A DNA stretch of 64,000 nucleotides, taken from the NCBI GenBank assembly GCA_022824185.1, contig JAJEAU010000010.1, forward strand, positions 280,054-344,053, in the 5' to 3' direction. Of the stretch, positions 54,151 through 63,204 are shown in pieces. This DNA comes from Dehalococcoidia bacterium (GTDB lineage Bacteria > Chloroflexota > Dehalococcoidia > Lucifugimonadales > Lucifugimonadaceae). Numbering within the stretch: position 1 is the stretch's first letter; each line of letters starts with the position of its first letter. The notes beneath the pieces were generated by a model that ran no database searches, was not told the origin of the DNA, and saw nothing but the letters and a program-made list of their open reading frames with translations. The position numbers were made by a program, and so were the translations under genes.

Positions 54151-55147
54151 CCTGCTAGAACTCGAAAACGTCACGAAAATCTTCGGTGGCGGATTCTTCA
54201 ATCGCTCGAACGTCACCGTTGCGGTCGACGACGTAACATTCTCAATCTCGTCTGATCGTCCTTCCATCACCGCCGTGGCAGGGGAGAGCGGAAGCGGTAA
54301 AACCACCCTTGCGAGACTCCTCCTAGGTGTCATCAAACCCACATTCGGTAGCGTGACATACGACGGCCAAGACGTCTCAAAAATGTCCGGCAACGAACGA
54401 CGAAACTTCCGCCGTGAAGTTCAACCCATCTTCCAAGACCCATTTGAGGTTTACAACCCCTTCTACAAAGCGGACCACCTACTACACGTCGCCGTCGAAA
54501 AGTTCGGCCTAGCCGGCTCACGAGACGAACGCGAGCACCTCATCCGCGAAGCCCTCGAAACCGTAGGCCTGCGCCCCGACGAGATGCTCGGACGCTACCC
54601 TCACCAACTCAGCGGCGGACAACGCCAACGAATGATGGTCGCCAGAGCCCTCCTCCTCAAACCCCGCATCATCCTTGCCGACGAACCCGTGTCGATGGTC
54701 GACGCCTCCCTGCGAGCCACAATCCTAGAATCGATCCGCACTCTCAACCGAGACCTCGGCATCTCAGTCGTCTACGTAACCCACGACCTAACCACCGCAT
54801 ACCAGATCTGCGACGACATCCTCGTCATGTACAAAGGCTCGGTCGTTGAGCAGGGCAGTGTAGAGCGCGTGATCCGCGAACCCAAACACCCATACACCCG
54901 ACTCCTCGTCGAATCCATCCCGCAAATGAGAGCCGACAGCGGATGGGAGGAAGGCGTCGAAGAAGTCCTATCAATCGACGAATCAGGCGAAACCACCGGA
55001 TGCAAATTCGCCGACCGCTGCCCGCAGGTCATGGATCGCTGCCACGCCGAACACCCAACCGCTTACCAAATCGACGCCGACCGCGTAGCAAGTTGCTACC
55101 TATACGACGAACTCCCAACCGCCAACCGCGCTCCAGTCGCGAGATAA
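54119..55147 (+). CDS. ABC transporter ATPase, DppF/OppF-like
   Basis: 342 residues from the ATG at 54119, which overlaps the previous gene by 32 bases. A TTG at 54143 (334 residues) is a fair alternative; neither has a clear ribosome site, as expected for coupled translation. Walker A GESGSGKTTLARLLLG, Q-loop with FQDPFEVYNPF, signature LSGGQRQRMMVARALLL, Walker B IILADEPVSMVD and switch VTHDLTTAYQ are intact. The C-terminal extension has CKFADRCPQVMDRCH, typical of the oligopeptide group. Confidence 0.92.
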   Translation: MSPWQAAKLANLLELENVTKIFGGGFFNRSNVTVAVDDVTFSISSDRPSITAVAGESGSGKTTLARLLLGVIKPTFGSVTYDGQDVSKMSGNERRNFRREVQPIFQDPFEVYNPFYKADHLLHVAVEKFGLAGSRDEREHLIREALETVGLRPDEMLGRYPHQLSGGQRQRMMVARALLLKPRIILADEPVSMVDASLRATILESIRTLNRDLGISVVYVTHDLTTAYQICDDILVMYKGSVVEQGSVERVIREPKHPYTRLLVESIPQMRADSGWEEGVEEVLSIDESGETTGCKFADRCPQVMDRCHAEHPTAYQIDADRVASCYLYDELPTANRAPVAR

Positions 55148-55156
55148 CCGATAACC

Positions 55157-56698
55157 ATGCCCTCCGAGACAAAAACTACTTCACGCCCCAACATCGTCTA
55201 CATCCAGTCCGACCAGCACAACCCCGCTGTCATCGGAGCCTACGGCGACAACATCGTCGAAACCCCAAATCTGGACCGCCTTGCATCAACCGGCGCAATC
55301 TTCACCGCCGCCTACTGCGGCTCCCCCATCTGCGTCCCATCCCGCACCGCACTCGTCACCGGACGCTACCCCCACGAAACTGAAGTCTGGACCAACGACC
55401 AGATCCTGTCATCCGCCGTCCCAACCTACGCCCACTCCCTAGGCGCCGCCGGATACGACCCCGTCCAGATCGGCAGAATGCACTACAACGGAGTCGACCA
55501 ACTCCACGGCTTCTCCCGACGCTACGTCGGCGACCACAGCCCCAACTATCCCGGCAGCCCGCGTCCAGTCGACCACGGCCAACTCCACGGTACAGCCGGA
55601 CCCGCCCGAGTCAGCCTTGAAGCATCCGGCAAAGGTCAGAGCGCCTACGAAATCCACGACGAATACGTCACGCAATCCGCCGTCGACTTCATCAACAACA
55701 AAGGCATCACCCGACGCTCCGGCCTCGACAACTCCCCCCTTTGCCTATCCATCGGCCTCATGCTCCCACACCAACCGTTCGTCGCCCGAGCCGCCGACTA
55801 CGACAAATACGACGGCCGCGTACCGATGCCCACGATCCCCGCCGAACCCATCGAGGACTGCTATCCCTACATCCAGTGGTGGCGTGAACGAACCGGCATC
55901 CTCGAGGTCACCGACGAAGAGATCATGCGCGCTCGCATCGCCTACTGGGCGCTTTGCGACCGCACCGACCAGCTCATCGGCGAAGTCCTCGACGCCCTCG
56001 ATGCCAACGACTTCATGGACAACACCATCATCATCTACTCCTCCGACCACGGAGAACAGGTCGGCGAACACGGACTCTGGTGGAAACAGACCTTCTACGA
56101 AGACTCCTCCCTCGTCCCGGCAATAGTCTCATGGCCCGGACACCTCGCAGAAGGCAAAGTCATCGACACCCCAATCGACCAGTTCGACCTAGCCGCAACA
56201 ATGCTCGAAGCCGCGGGTGCTCAACCCTTGCCCCAATCCCACGGCATGAGCGTCATCGACCTCATCAACGACCCGGACAATGCGGAGTGGAAAAACGCAG
56301 TCTTCAGCGAATACTGCATGAACGACTCCGCAGTCGGCTCCGGCATGTCCGCCAACCTCGGCGGTGCAGACGTCCACGCCCGACCCGGCGGCGTCCAAAA
56401 CCGCATGGTCCGATCCGGCGACTGGAAACTCAACTACTACAACGGCTTCGAACCCCAACTCTTCAACCTAGCCGAAGACCCCCAAGAACTAAACGACCGC
56501 GCCCAAGACCCAACCTGCAAAGGAATCCGAGACGAACTAACCGACCGCGTCCTAGACGGCTGGAACCCAGACCAAATAGCCCAAAGAATGCGCATCCTAA
56601 AATCCGAACAAGAGCTAATGGAAGCCTGGGCCAAAAACATCGACCCACCCGACGTCCTCAGATGGGATCTCCGTCCTGAGATGGATTATCTAGACTGA
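55157..56698 (+). CDS. Sulfatase (arylsulfatase/choline-sulfatase-like)
   Basis: 513 residues. Metal ligands Asp19 and Gln20 in QSDQHNP, the formylglycine motif CVPSR (59-63) in SPICVPSRTALVTGRYPHE (Cys to be oxidised by a maturase) and the second metal site 'YSSDHGEQVGEHGLWWKQTFYEDS' in parts (about 294-315) mark a type I sulfatase. There is no signal peptide, so it acts in the cytoplasm unless exported otherwise. Nine bases separate it from the ATPase gene: it is the last gene of the transporter operon, which suggests that a sulfated compound is imported and then desulfated. No maturase gene is in the window. Confidence 0.92.
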   Translation: MPSETKTTSRPNIVYIQSDQHNPAVIGAYGDNIVETPNLDRLASTGAIFTAAYCGSPICVPSRTALVTGRYPHETEVWTNDQILSSAVPTYAHSLGAAGYDPVQIGRMHYNGVDQLHGFSRRYVGDHSPNYPGSPRPVDHGQLHGTAGPARVSLEASGKGQSAYEIHDEYVTQSAVDFINNKGITRRSGLDNSPLCLSIGLMLPHQPFVARAADYDKYDGRVPMPTIPAEPIEDCYPYIQWWRERTGILEVTDEEIMRARIAYWALCDRTDQLIGEVLDALDANDFMDNTIIIYSSDHGEQVGEHGLWWKQTFYEDSSLVPAIVSWPGHLAEGKVIDTPIDQFDLAATMLEAAGAQPLPQSHGMSVIDLINDPDNAEWKNAVFSEYCMNDSAVGSGMSANLGGADVHARPGGVQNRMVRSGDWKLNYYNGFEPQLFNLAEDPQELNDRAQDPTCKGIRDELTDRVLDGWNPDQIAQRMRILKSEQELMEAWAKNIDPPDVLRWDLRPEMDYLD

Positions 56699-56699
56699 T

Positions 56700-56736
56700 C
56701 GCCCCTTTCACGCAGCGAAGCGGACAGAAAGGGGCG
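56700..56736 (+). terminator. Hairpin at the end of the transporter-sulfatase operon, related to the 63-kb repeats
   Basis: CGCCCCTTTC (56700-56709) and GAAAGGGGCG (56727-56736) pair perfectly around a 17-base loop, two bases after the sulfatase stop. It is followed by a CGAG-T-CAACGAGC stretch that recalls the GCGAACGAGC after the hairpins at 63026 and 63573, so this is a diverged member of the same repeat family that probably acts as a terminator. I see nothing else in 56737-56908. Confidence 0.55.
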
Positions 56737-56908
56737 CGAGTGCAACGAGCAGGGTATGCCCGCCGAGGCTGGTAACCCCAAACAACTACAACCTCAGACG
56801 TAAATCTCTAATTCGACCAGAGGCCAGTTGCAGTCTACAAAAACTCCTGCTGCCACAGTTGCAAAACCCGTAGTTTGTCATCCGTAGTACCAAATTCCAA
56901 TGCAACTT

Positions 56909-58735
56909 TCACAGATTCTTACCCAGTAGCTCACGAATCTTCTCCTTCAAGCGCTTGCGTCTCGATTCGTAGAACTGGTCAAAGCTCACTATCGTCTCTG
57001 GCAACCCATCTAACAAGTGTTGATCGATATAGTGCCGTCGGCTTGCCTCATCCGGATACGCACTGATGAGCCATTCAGACGGTAACGCGGCGCTTTTTTC
57101 GTGATTCTGCGCCCCCTGCAACAACTGGAGGTTTGCCAATCTATCTTTCTTTTCCCTAATCTCTTCGATTTTGTTTTCAGGGACACCGGCGTTTTTGAGG
57201 CGACGCTCAGTGAATCGCGCTGATGGGAAGACGTGATCCACATGGAACTGATTCCTCATATCGACGAATGGGAACAACAAAGAAAGCAGCGCAAATGTCA
57301 ACCTGTTCCCATAACGCATGTCGGCCAAATCTTCTATCTCCTCATCTTCAAACCGTAATTGTCTTCCGCGCCGCGCCATCGCTTCGCGAAGTTGAGCGAC
57401 AGGAAACGCGTCAAACCCGCCGTTGTTAATTCCACGTCTCAGTTCCGTCAGCAAGGTATCCAAACCGCTCCCCCACACTCCACTTTTCAGCAGGCTTCGT
57501 ATCAGCCATTCGCGTATCGTCTCCCTGTCGTGATTGAACTTGCTATGCGTCAAGAACTGATCGCCTGGATTCTTGTGGTACAAGTAGTACGCAATCGGCA
57601 ACAGAGCATTGTGCGCTCTCAAATTCTGACCGTTGAACCCGAAAGTTGAAGCCAATTGAACGGTCAGAAGCATCGCTCGTTTGATGCTGTCCCAGTTTCG
57701 TTCGAACCTGTCCATGTTCGCGCGATTGAAATTGTCGACCTTGAAACCGACGCTACCAATATCGCTGAGCATCAGACCGCCCTTCAATACCAGATCCTTC
57801 GAGAACTCGAAGCCTGCTCCGATTTCGTTTAGCTGATCAACCAGACCGTGAATCTCTTGGCGAGCGTCGTGGTCCGTCCATTGAGCCACTGCTATTGATA
57901 GCAGGAGATCTGAGTGCTGGAGCGGCGTACCGCCATCATTCATTCGTGTGAAGATCTGCAGCGCCTTATCAAGCTCTTGTCCCTTCTCCTCGTAATACGC
58001 AATCATCGGTTCAGAATGGACCACTTCGTATAGGCGAAACAGAACTTCGTGTGCTTCGTCGACCTGATCTTGCGGTAGTCGTGCATTTAACCACCTAGTC
58101 ATTGCAGGCCCGGCGTTGGCCATGGTTAATACATCGCCCACAGGAAACCAACATTCAGCGTTACTGGCAGATTTCATCCGCGCTTCAGTTAGGAATTCAA
58201 AGCGGTATTTCACTCCGTTTTCTTCTTCTTCGTCAGGTCGCCAAAGCAGGTCGAGGCACAGGTGTCGAGAAGGAAACGCGTCTGGATTCTTCCACCACTT
58301 GTGAGGCAATTTGCGCGCCATGCTGCCATAGAGACCTACATTCAATGCTGTCAAACGCTGCTGTCCATCCAAAACCGCTGTCACTTGACGGTTCCGTATG
58401 TCAGGTAGCGGGGGACAGTGTGGGTTATCTCGTTGGTGATAGTCCCGCACGAAATCGAAGAACTTGAACTTACCGCTGTTTTCGGGATTTACCCGCCAAT
58501 ATAGCAACGTTCCAAACGGGTACCCCTGCATGATGCTGTCGAAAAGCCGACATATCTGTGATGGGCGCCATACGAACTCGCGCTGAATAGCAGGAAGGAC
58601 CAGTTCGTGCCGATGCATCTCCCTTAGGGTTTCTTTGATAGTCGCTCCCGTTCGATACAAGATACTTCCTCTTACTGCTTGGTCAATTTGTGGATCAATT
58701 TTCGAGGGCGGGTCGAAATGTCCGTGGTCACTCAA
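56909..58735 (-). CDS. DUF262/HNH (GmrSD-like) protein, predicted defence nuclease
   Basis: 608 residues from a TTG; an ATG at 58618 would remove 39 conserved-looking residues. The N-terminal DUF262 (ParB/sulfiredoxin-like) domain has LPAIQREFVWRPSQICRLFDSI and the nucleotide motif VLDGQQRLTAL (Asp123-Arg127). The C-terminal DUF1524-like HNH region has FHVDHVFP (about 495-500) and the later 'LANLQLLQGAQNHEKSA'. Such fusions (GmrSD and BrxU type) cut modified DNA in an NTP-stimulated way. It is alone, without a BREX or other defence cluster, between two transporter operons. Confidence 0.85.
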   Translation of the reverse strand: MSDHGHFDPPSKIDPQIDQAVRGSILYRTGATIKETLREMHRHELVLPAIQREFVWRPSQICRLFDSIMQGYPFGTLLYWRVNPENSGKFKFFDFVRDYHQRDNPHCPPLPDIRNRQVTAVLDGQQRLTALNVGLYGSMARKLPHKWWKNPDAFPSRHLCLDLLWRPDEEEENGVKYRFEFLTEARMKSASNAECWFPVGDVLTMANAGPAMTRWLNARLPQDQVDEAHEVLFRLYEVVHSEPMIAYYEEKGQELDKALQIFTRMNDGGTPLQHSDLLLSIAVAQWTDHDARQEIHGLVDQLNEIGAGFEFSKDLVLKGGLMLSDIGSVGFKVDNFNRANMDRFERNWDSIKRAMLLTVQLASTFGFNGQNLRAHNALLPIAYYLYHKNPGDQFLTHSKFNHDRETIREWLIRSLLKSGVWGSGLDTLLTELRRGINNGGFDAFPVAQLREAMARRGRQLRFEDEEIEDLADMRYGNRLTFALLSLLFPFVDMRNQFHVDHVFPSARFTERRLKNAGVPENKIEEIREKKDRLANLQLLQGAQNHEKSAALPSEWLISAYPDEASRRHYIDQHLLDGLPETIVSFDQFYESRRKRLKEKIRELLGKNL

Positions 58736-58824
58736 AACTCAATCTAAACACGAACCTCAGATGCGGTTGCTCCAGGATTAGTGCGATTTGTGCACTGAGA
58801 TGGATTGTCTGGGCTGACCGGATA

Positions 58825-59757
58825 TCAATCCAACTGCCGCAAATTAGGATCCCAACGATCCCGCATCCAGTCCCCGAGGAAATTCCCGGCCATCACCACC
58901 AAAAAGATCGCCATGCCCGGTATCGCCGACAACCACCAAGCGTCGCCGATATACTCCCGACCATTCGCAACCATCGCTCCCCAAGCCGGCGTAGGCGGCG
59001 GAATCCCCACTGCCAAGTAGCTCAACGTCGCCTCGGTCAAAATAATCCCGCCGACCCCAAGCGTCGCACTCACTACCACGATATTGATCACCCCCGGCAG
59101 AATGTGCCGAAGCAGTATCCGCGTCGACGAAGCACCAGCAACCCGCGCGAACTGCACGTAATCCGATTCCCGCAAACTCAACGTTTGCGCCCTCACCAAC
59201 CTGACAGCCCCAGGCCACGAGATCAACGCCAACAACGCGATCAAGATCCTGAGATCCTGACCAAAGATGCTCACAACGATCAGTGCGAGCATGATAAACG
59301 GTAACGCCGCCCAGACATCGACGATGCGCATGATGATCTCGTCAGTGTGCCTGCCGAAATAACCAGCCAACAACCCGCACGTCGTCCCAACGGTCACACC
59401 CACCGTAATCGAAACCACCACGACCATCGCCGATATCCTCGCCCCATGAATAATCCGGCTGAGAAGATCACGACCGATGAAATCGCTGCCCAAGATGTAA
59501 AACTGACCCGACTTTCCCGTCGCCAACGGCGCTGTGTTGCGGTCCTGAAGATTGTTGACATACGGATCGTGCGGCGAAATCTGATACGCGAAAACCGCAC
59601 TGACCAGCAACGCGAGAATGATCAGCGCGGGAATGATCGGCCATCGTCGCAGAATGTAAAAACCGTAGCCAATCCACCCGAGCGCAAACTGACGACGCAC
59701 AGTCGTCGGTGCCGCCGCCGCATCGTGGAAGCCCTCTTGTCTCGTTTCGGTCGTCAT
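58825..59757 (-). CDS. ABC transporter permease, DppC-like (second cluster)
   Basis: 310 residues. A span at about 36-57 is followed by the DppC hallmark YILGSDFIGRDLLSRIIHGA. The EAA region reads LRESDYVQFARVAGASSTRILLRHILP in parts. Six spans are seen in all. Its start is nine bases after the stop of the DppB-like gene, so both are in the same operon with the binding protein upstream. No ATPase gene follows: the next gene is the DUF262 protein on the same strand. Confidence 0.92.
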   Translation of the reverse strand: MTTETRQEGFHDAAAAPTTVRRQFALGWIGYGFYILRRWPIIPALIILALLVSAVFAYQISPHDPYVNNLQDRNTAPLATGKSGQFYILGSDFIGRDLLSRIIHGARISAMVVVVSITVGVTVGTTCGLLAGYFGRHTDEIIMRIVDVWAALPFIMLALIVVSIFGQDLRILIALLALISWPGAVRLVRAQTLSLRESDYVQFARVAGASSTRILLRHILPGVINIVVVSATLGVGGIILTEATLSYLAVGIPPPTPAWGAMVANGREYIGDAWWLSAIPGMAIFLVVMAGNFLGDWMRDRWDPNLRQLD

Positions 59758-59766
59758 CGCAAAGCT

Positions 59767-60702
59767 CTATGCGTACCTGATCCTCGGATCCAAGATCGCG
59801 TACAGAACATCCATCGTCAGCACAACCACAACGTAGAGCACGACAGTCAAGAACGTGATCGCCGAAATCAGCGGGAAATCATTCCCCTGAACCGCTTGAA
59901 CCGCCACGCGCCCTAACCCGGGCCACGAGAACACCGTCTCGATCACCGTGGTCCCATTGATGAACCCGATCAGGATCAGCCCCGACAGAGTCAGCGGCGG
60001 GATAACCGCGTTCCTGAAGGCATGTTTCCAAATCACGATGTTCGATTCAACGCCCTTGGCACGCGCAAACTTCACATACTCCGATTCGAGCACCTCCAAC
60101 ATCGACGACCGCGTCAACCTCAGATACGCAGCCGCGGGAAGCCATCCGAGGACTATCGACGGCAAAATGTAGTTCCTGACGGCAAAACCATCGCCCCGCG
60201 TGCCCGACGGCAACCACTCAAGCTCGCCGGAAAAGATCAAGATCGCCATAATGCCGACCCAAAAAACCGGCGCAGCCTGCCCGATCAGAGCAACCCCCCG
60301 AGCGACATAGTCGAGCAACCGACCGCGTTGCACAGCAGAAACTATGCCCAGCGGCACTCCCATCAACGTCCCGAACGTCCACGCGATAACGCCCAACTGA
60401 ATCGATGTCCAGAACCGTTCTTGAACGACTGTGATGACCGGCCTCTGGTGAATCAGGCTGTCACCGTATTGACCACGGAGATATCGGCCCACCCAGATGA
60501 CGTACTGAAACACGACGGGCTGGTCGAGTGCAAGTTCTTTCCTGAACTTCTCCCGCGTCTCCTCAGCCAAAGCACCACCGTACTCGTCTAGATAAAGGTC
60601 CAATGGATCGCCAGATAGGCGCGAAAGGACGAAGATGACGAGGAGTGCGCCAAGGATTGCGATGATGCCGTAAAGGACGCGGCGTGCGAGGAAACTACGC
60701 AT
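59767..60702 (-). CDS. ABC transporter permease, DppB-like (second cluster)
   Basis: 311 residues. The layout is typical: MRSFLARRVLYGIIAILGA as the first span, the 'LSGDPLDLYLDEYGG' exterior loop, 'ALDQPVVFQYVIWVGRYLRGQYGDS' in parts, and the EAA loop 'LESEYVKFARAKGVESNIVIWKHAFRNAV' in parts. Six spans. It lies 116 bases after the binding-protein gene and is distinct from the first cluster's DppB (51028). The gap 60703-60818 holds no clear hairpin. Confidence 0.92.
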   Translation of the reverse strand: MRSFLARRVLYGIIAILGALLVIFVLSRLSGDPLDLYLDEYGGALAEETREKFRKELALDQPVVFQYVIWVGRYLRGQYGDSLIHQRPVITVVQERFWTSIQLGVIAWTFGTLMGVPLGIVSAVQRGRLLDYVARGVALIGQAAPVFWVGIMAILIFSGELEWLPSGTRGDGFAVRNYILPSIVLGWLPAAAYLRLTRSSMLEVLESEYVKFARAKGVESNIVIWKHAFRNAVIPPLTLSGLILIGFINGTTVIETVFSWPGLGRVAVQAVQGNDFPLISAITFLTVVLYVVVVLTMDVLYAILDPRIRYA

Positions 60703-60818
60703 CGTGTAAACGAGAGGGTCGCATGCACCCCCGCCAACCCGTCAAACAGGTGGCGAGGATACATACTTGCGAGACGCCGATACCCAACGGCACGGCGTCT
60801 CGGTTCAATCAGCAGGGT

Positions 60819-62867
60819 CTACGGTACCCAATCGACTTCTTCAAGGTTGAACCAACCACATCCACCGATACACATCTGCGGCGGGATCGGCCAACGCTGA
60901 ATCTTTGCTGGGTCGAACGTGTTGAAGTTTGGCTGCTCTACCACACCAACGCTGACCGAAACTTCGCGTGAGTAGTCGTAGTGTTCAATCGCGAGTTCGA
61001 CGCGACGTCGCCGGTCGAGTTCTTGCGACATCTCGTCGAAGATCTCATCCCATCTCGGCATGATGCTGCCAGCACAGATCGTGCCGCCGATTTTGTGCGA
61101 TACCGACTCGTTCGACTTGGGAAGGTCGACACTAAGGGCTGTAAAACTATCGCCACAGTTCCTGAACTGTATTTGGTTGAACGAGAGGTTCACCAAGTTC
61201 GGTCGGTGTTCCGAATAAGGCGAAAGGTCGAGACTCACGCTGATGTTGTGAGTCGCCAGCCATTCAGCTGCGATCGCTTCAACGATCTCTTGATTCGTAC
61301 CTACTCCTGTCCAAACCGTTACTTCGAACCCGTCGCCCCAACCTGCTTCCTGCATCATCTGCTTTGCAGATTCTCGGTTGAAGTCATACGCCCAACCGTG
61401 TGCGTCCGCGTTTTGTGCCCACGTGTCGGAGTTGACGGATAGGTTTGTCAGGTAGTTCACCGTGCCCAATCCATCTAGGATCGCAGCGTTGATGCCTTCT
61501 CGGTCAATCGACGTGGCTAACGCCGTCCTGACTTTCGTAGCAGAGTCCATTGAAGCGTCGTTTCCGTACTCGCCAACCCAAGGCAACGACGTGTCATAAC
61601 CTGGGCGGTCAAGCGGGGTGCCTTCTACGAAGTGCGTTTCCTGCCAATAGTTGCCGCCGAAATACAAGCCAGCCATGCTCGATCGAACCTCTTGGGCCTC
61701 AAATCCCTGTTCGACAAGACTTGGAATGTCTTTCAACGAGATGTTCGCTGCATGCGCTTGGCCAGTCTCAAGCATTGTCTTACGTACCGCCGCCTCAGGC
61801 ACTGCGAGAATCTCTACGCGCGCCATCTCGGGAACACTACGCCAGTGCGCGGACTGAGCGTTCAGCACGGCGCGGTCATCGGAGGACCATGTCTCGAAAA
61901 CGAACGGTCCAGTCCCGACGAAGACATCCACCATTCCTTGTGGACCGAACTCTTCAAAGACCTTTTTGCTGTGGATGCCCATGCTTTGCCAGTACGGACT
62001 CAGGGTGCGACGCAATCCGCCGACTGCCCATTGGTTGACGTGCATGCGGACCTTGCTGGGATCGATGACCTCAAACTCCTTCGCGATCGCTCGGAAGTCG
62101 CCGGCTTGGTCGTGGCGTGAGTCGGGGTTCGTGGCCGGATTGGCGTTGTTGAAGCTCCATGCGACGTCTTCGGCTGTCATCTCGCCGTAACCGTCGTGGA
62201 ACTGGACGCCTCGACGAATGTCAAAGTCGACCCATGTCTGGTCGTCCGCCACCGTCCATGCCGTGGCAATTCTGGGAACCGCGTTCGCGCTGGAGTCGAG
62301 CCAGAGGAGGGTCTCATACGCCCCCATGCGGAACTTCTGGTTACCGCAACCGGGGACACACTGTTCGGGATATCCGACCGGCACACCAACACTACCTTCG
62401 GCAATGATCATCGTGCCTTGCGGATTACCCGTCACGAGTTCACCAGATGGTGCCATCGCTTCGACTTCCACGATGACGGTCTGGACCACTGGGACCTCGA
62501 CTTCGACTTCTCGTTCAACGACGACCGTCTGAACCACTGTTTCGCCCGCCGTCTGGACTTCCTTCTCGACGACAACTTCGCGCTCGACGACGACGGTCTG
62601 GACAACGGTTTCACCCGCTACCTGGACTTCCTTCTCGACGACGACGGTCTGGACAACCTCGACCTCGACTTCGACCTCTTTCTCGACGACAACGGTCTGG
62701 ACGACGGTCTCACCCTCGCGTTCGACGACGACCTCTTTTTCAACGACGACAGTCTGGATGACAGTCTCAGTCACGGTCTCGCCACAGGCGATAACTAAGG
62801 GCACCGCCAGCAAGACGGGCAACAGGATGAGAGCTGCCCATCGCCGTCTTCTCTCAAATATCTTCAT
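60819..62867 (-). CDS. Oligopeptide-type ABC transporter substrate-binding lipoprotein with long repeat stalk (second cluster)
   Basis: 682 residues from the ATG at 62867, which has an ideal AAGGAGG before it; a start 16 codons earlier is not needed. The signal peptide has a very basic N-region (FERRRRW) and a lipobox ending at Cys28 (LVIAC). Residues 31-136 are repeats of the unit ETVVQTVVVEKEV. The SBP_bac_5 domain follows, with GVQFHDGYGEMTAEDVAWSFN aligned to the amber site of the first cluster's protein. The gene is intact. It captures peptides or related solutes and feeds the two permeases downstream. Confidence 0.92.
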   Translation of the reverse strand: MKIFERRRRWAALILLPVLLAVPLVIACGETVTETVIQTVVVEKEVVVEREGETVVQTVVVEKEVEVEVEVVQTVVVEKEVQVAGETVVQTVVVEREVVVEKEVQTAGETVVQTVVVEREVEVEVPVVQTVIVEVEAMAPSGELVTGNPQGTMIIAEGSVGVPVGYPEQCVPGCGNQKFRMGAYETLLWLDSSANAVPRIATAWTVADDQTWVDFDIRRGVQFHDGYGEMTAEDVAWSFNNANPATNPDSRHDQAGDFRAIAKEFEVIDPSKVRMHVNQWAVGGLRRTLSPYWQSMGIHSKKVFEEFGPQGMVDVFVGTGPFVFETWSSDDRAVLNAQSAHWRSVPEMARVEILAVPEAAVRKTMLETGQAHAANISLKDIPSLVEQGFEAQEVRSSMAGLYFGGNYWQETHFVEGTPLDRPGYDTSLPWVGEYGNDASMDSATKVRTALATSIDREGINAAILDGLGTVNYLTNLSVNSDTWAQNADAHGWAYDFNRESAKQMMQEAGWGDGFEVTVWTGVGTNQEIVEAIAAEWLATHNISVSLDLSPYSEHRPNLVNLSFNQIQFRNCGDSFTALSVDLPKSNESVSHKIGGTICAGSIMPRWDEIFDEMSQELDRRRRVELAIEHYDYSREVSVSVGVVEQPNFNTFDPAKIQRWPIPPQMCIGGCGWFNLEEVDWVP
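62460..62777 (-). repeat. Stalk-coding repeat array in the second binding protein
   Basis: About six imperfect copies of a unit coding ETVVQTVVVEKEV (residues 31-136). It is longer than the stalk of the first binding protein. The near-identical DNA copies make the tract prone to length change by slippage or recombination. Confidence 0.85.
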
Positions 62868-62964
62868 GTTCCCCTCCTTAGAAGGATGCAACTCGACATT
62901 CCCGCCAGCGATCACGACGAATCACGACCAACAAAAACGGCAAAAACGCCGACACGTGAACGGA

Positions 62965-62992
62965 TTTATACCACAACTTCCCCGACCGCCAA
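62965..62992 (-). promoter_or_regulatory. Promoter of the second ABC transporter operon; part of the 62868-63204 gap
   Basis: On the minus strand, -35 TTGGCG (62987-62992), 16-base spacer and -10 TATAAA (62965-62970), about 100 bases before the 62867 start. The rest of this 337-base gap holds the first direct-repeat copy (63025-63113) and about 90 bases before the DUF559 gene in which I see nothing. Confidence 0.5.
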
Positions 62993-63024
62993 CCAAAACC
63001 CCCATAAATCAAGCAAGCCCTCAA

Positions 63025-63113
63025 ACGTCCCCTTTCGGAGCGAAAGGGGACGCGAACGAGCCCAAAACATACAAAAACAGAGATCGCAGGGGCATGCGGG
63101 CGGGGCCGAGGGG
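63025..63113. repeat. Direct repeat, left copy, with 12-bp hairpin
   Basis: Block A (63025-63061, 37 bases) is identical to 63572-63608. It contains the perfect hairpin CGTCCCCTTTCG-GAG-CGAAAGGGGACG (63026-63052). After 19 unrelated bases, block B (63081-63113, 33 bases) matches 63615-63647 with two differences. It stands upstream of the DUF559 gene in the same direction as the right copy. Confidence 0.9.
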
Positions 63114-63204
63114 ATACGAGGCGCGTGTTCACGGGCGCTCCCCATCCCCGCACTTTCGCCAATCCACATTGAGGAAACCCATTCCGGCCCCTATCATCGA
63201 TTTC

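Noticed and set aside
55954..56679. A 241-codon Arg/Pro-rich frame within the sulfatase gene
   Set aside because: It is a shifted reading of the C-rich sulfatase coding sequence; its composition is an artefact of codon bias.
62196..62798. A 200-codon plus-strand frame rich in Asp and Leu opposite the second binding protein
   Set aside because: Same reason: antisense of the stalk repeat of a clearly coding gene.
62758..63204. Upstream extension of the DUF559 frame
   Set aside because: The frame is open but runs antisense over the binding-protein start and through the left repeat; homology to DUF559 begins only at the ATG at 63205.
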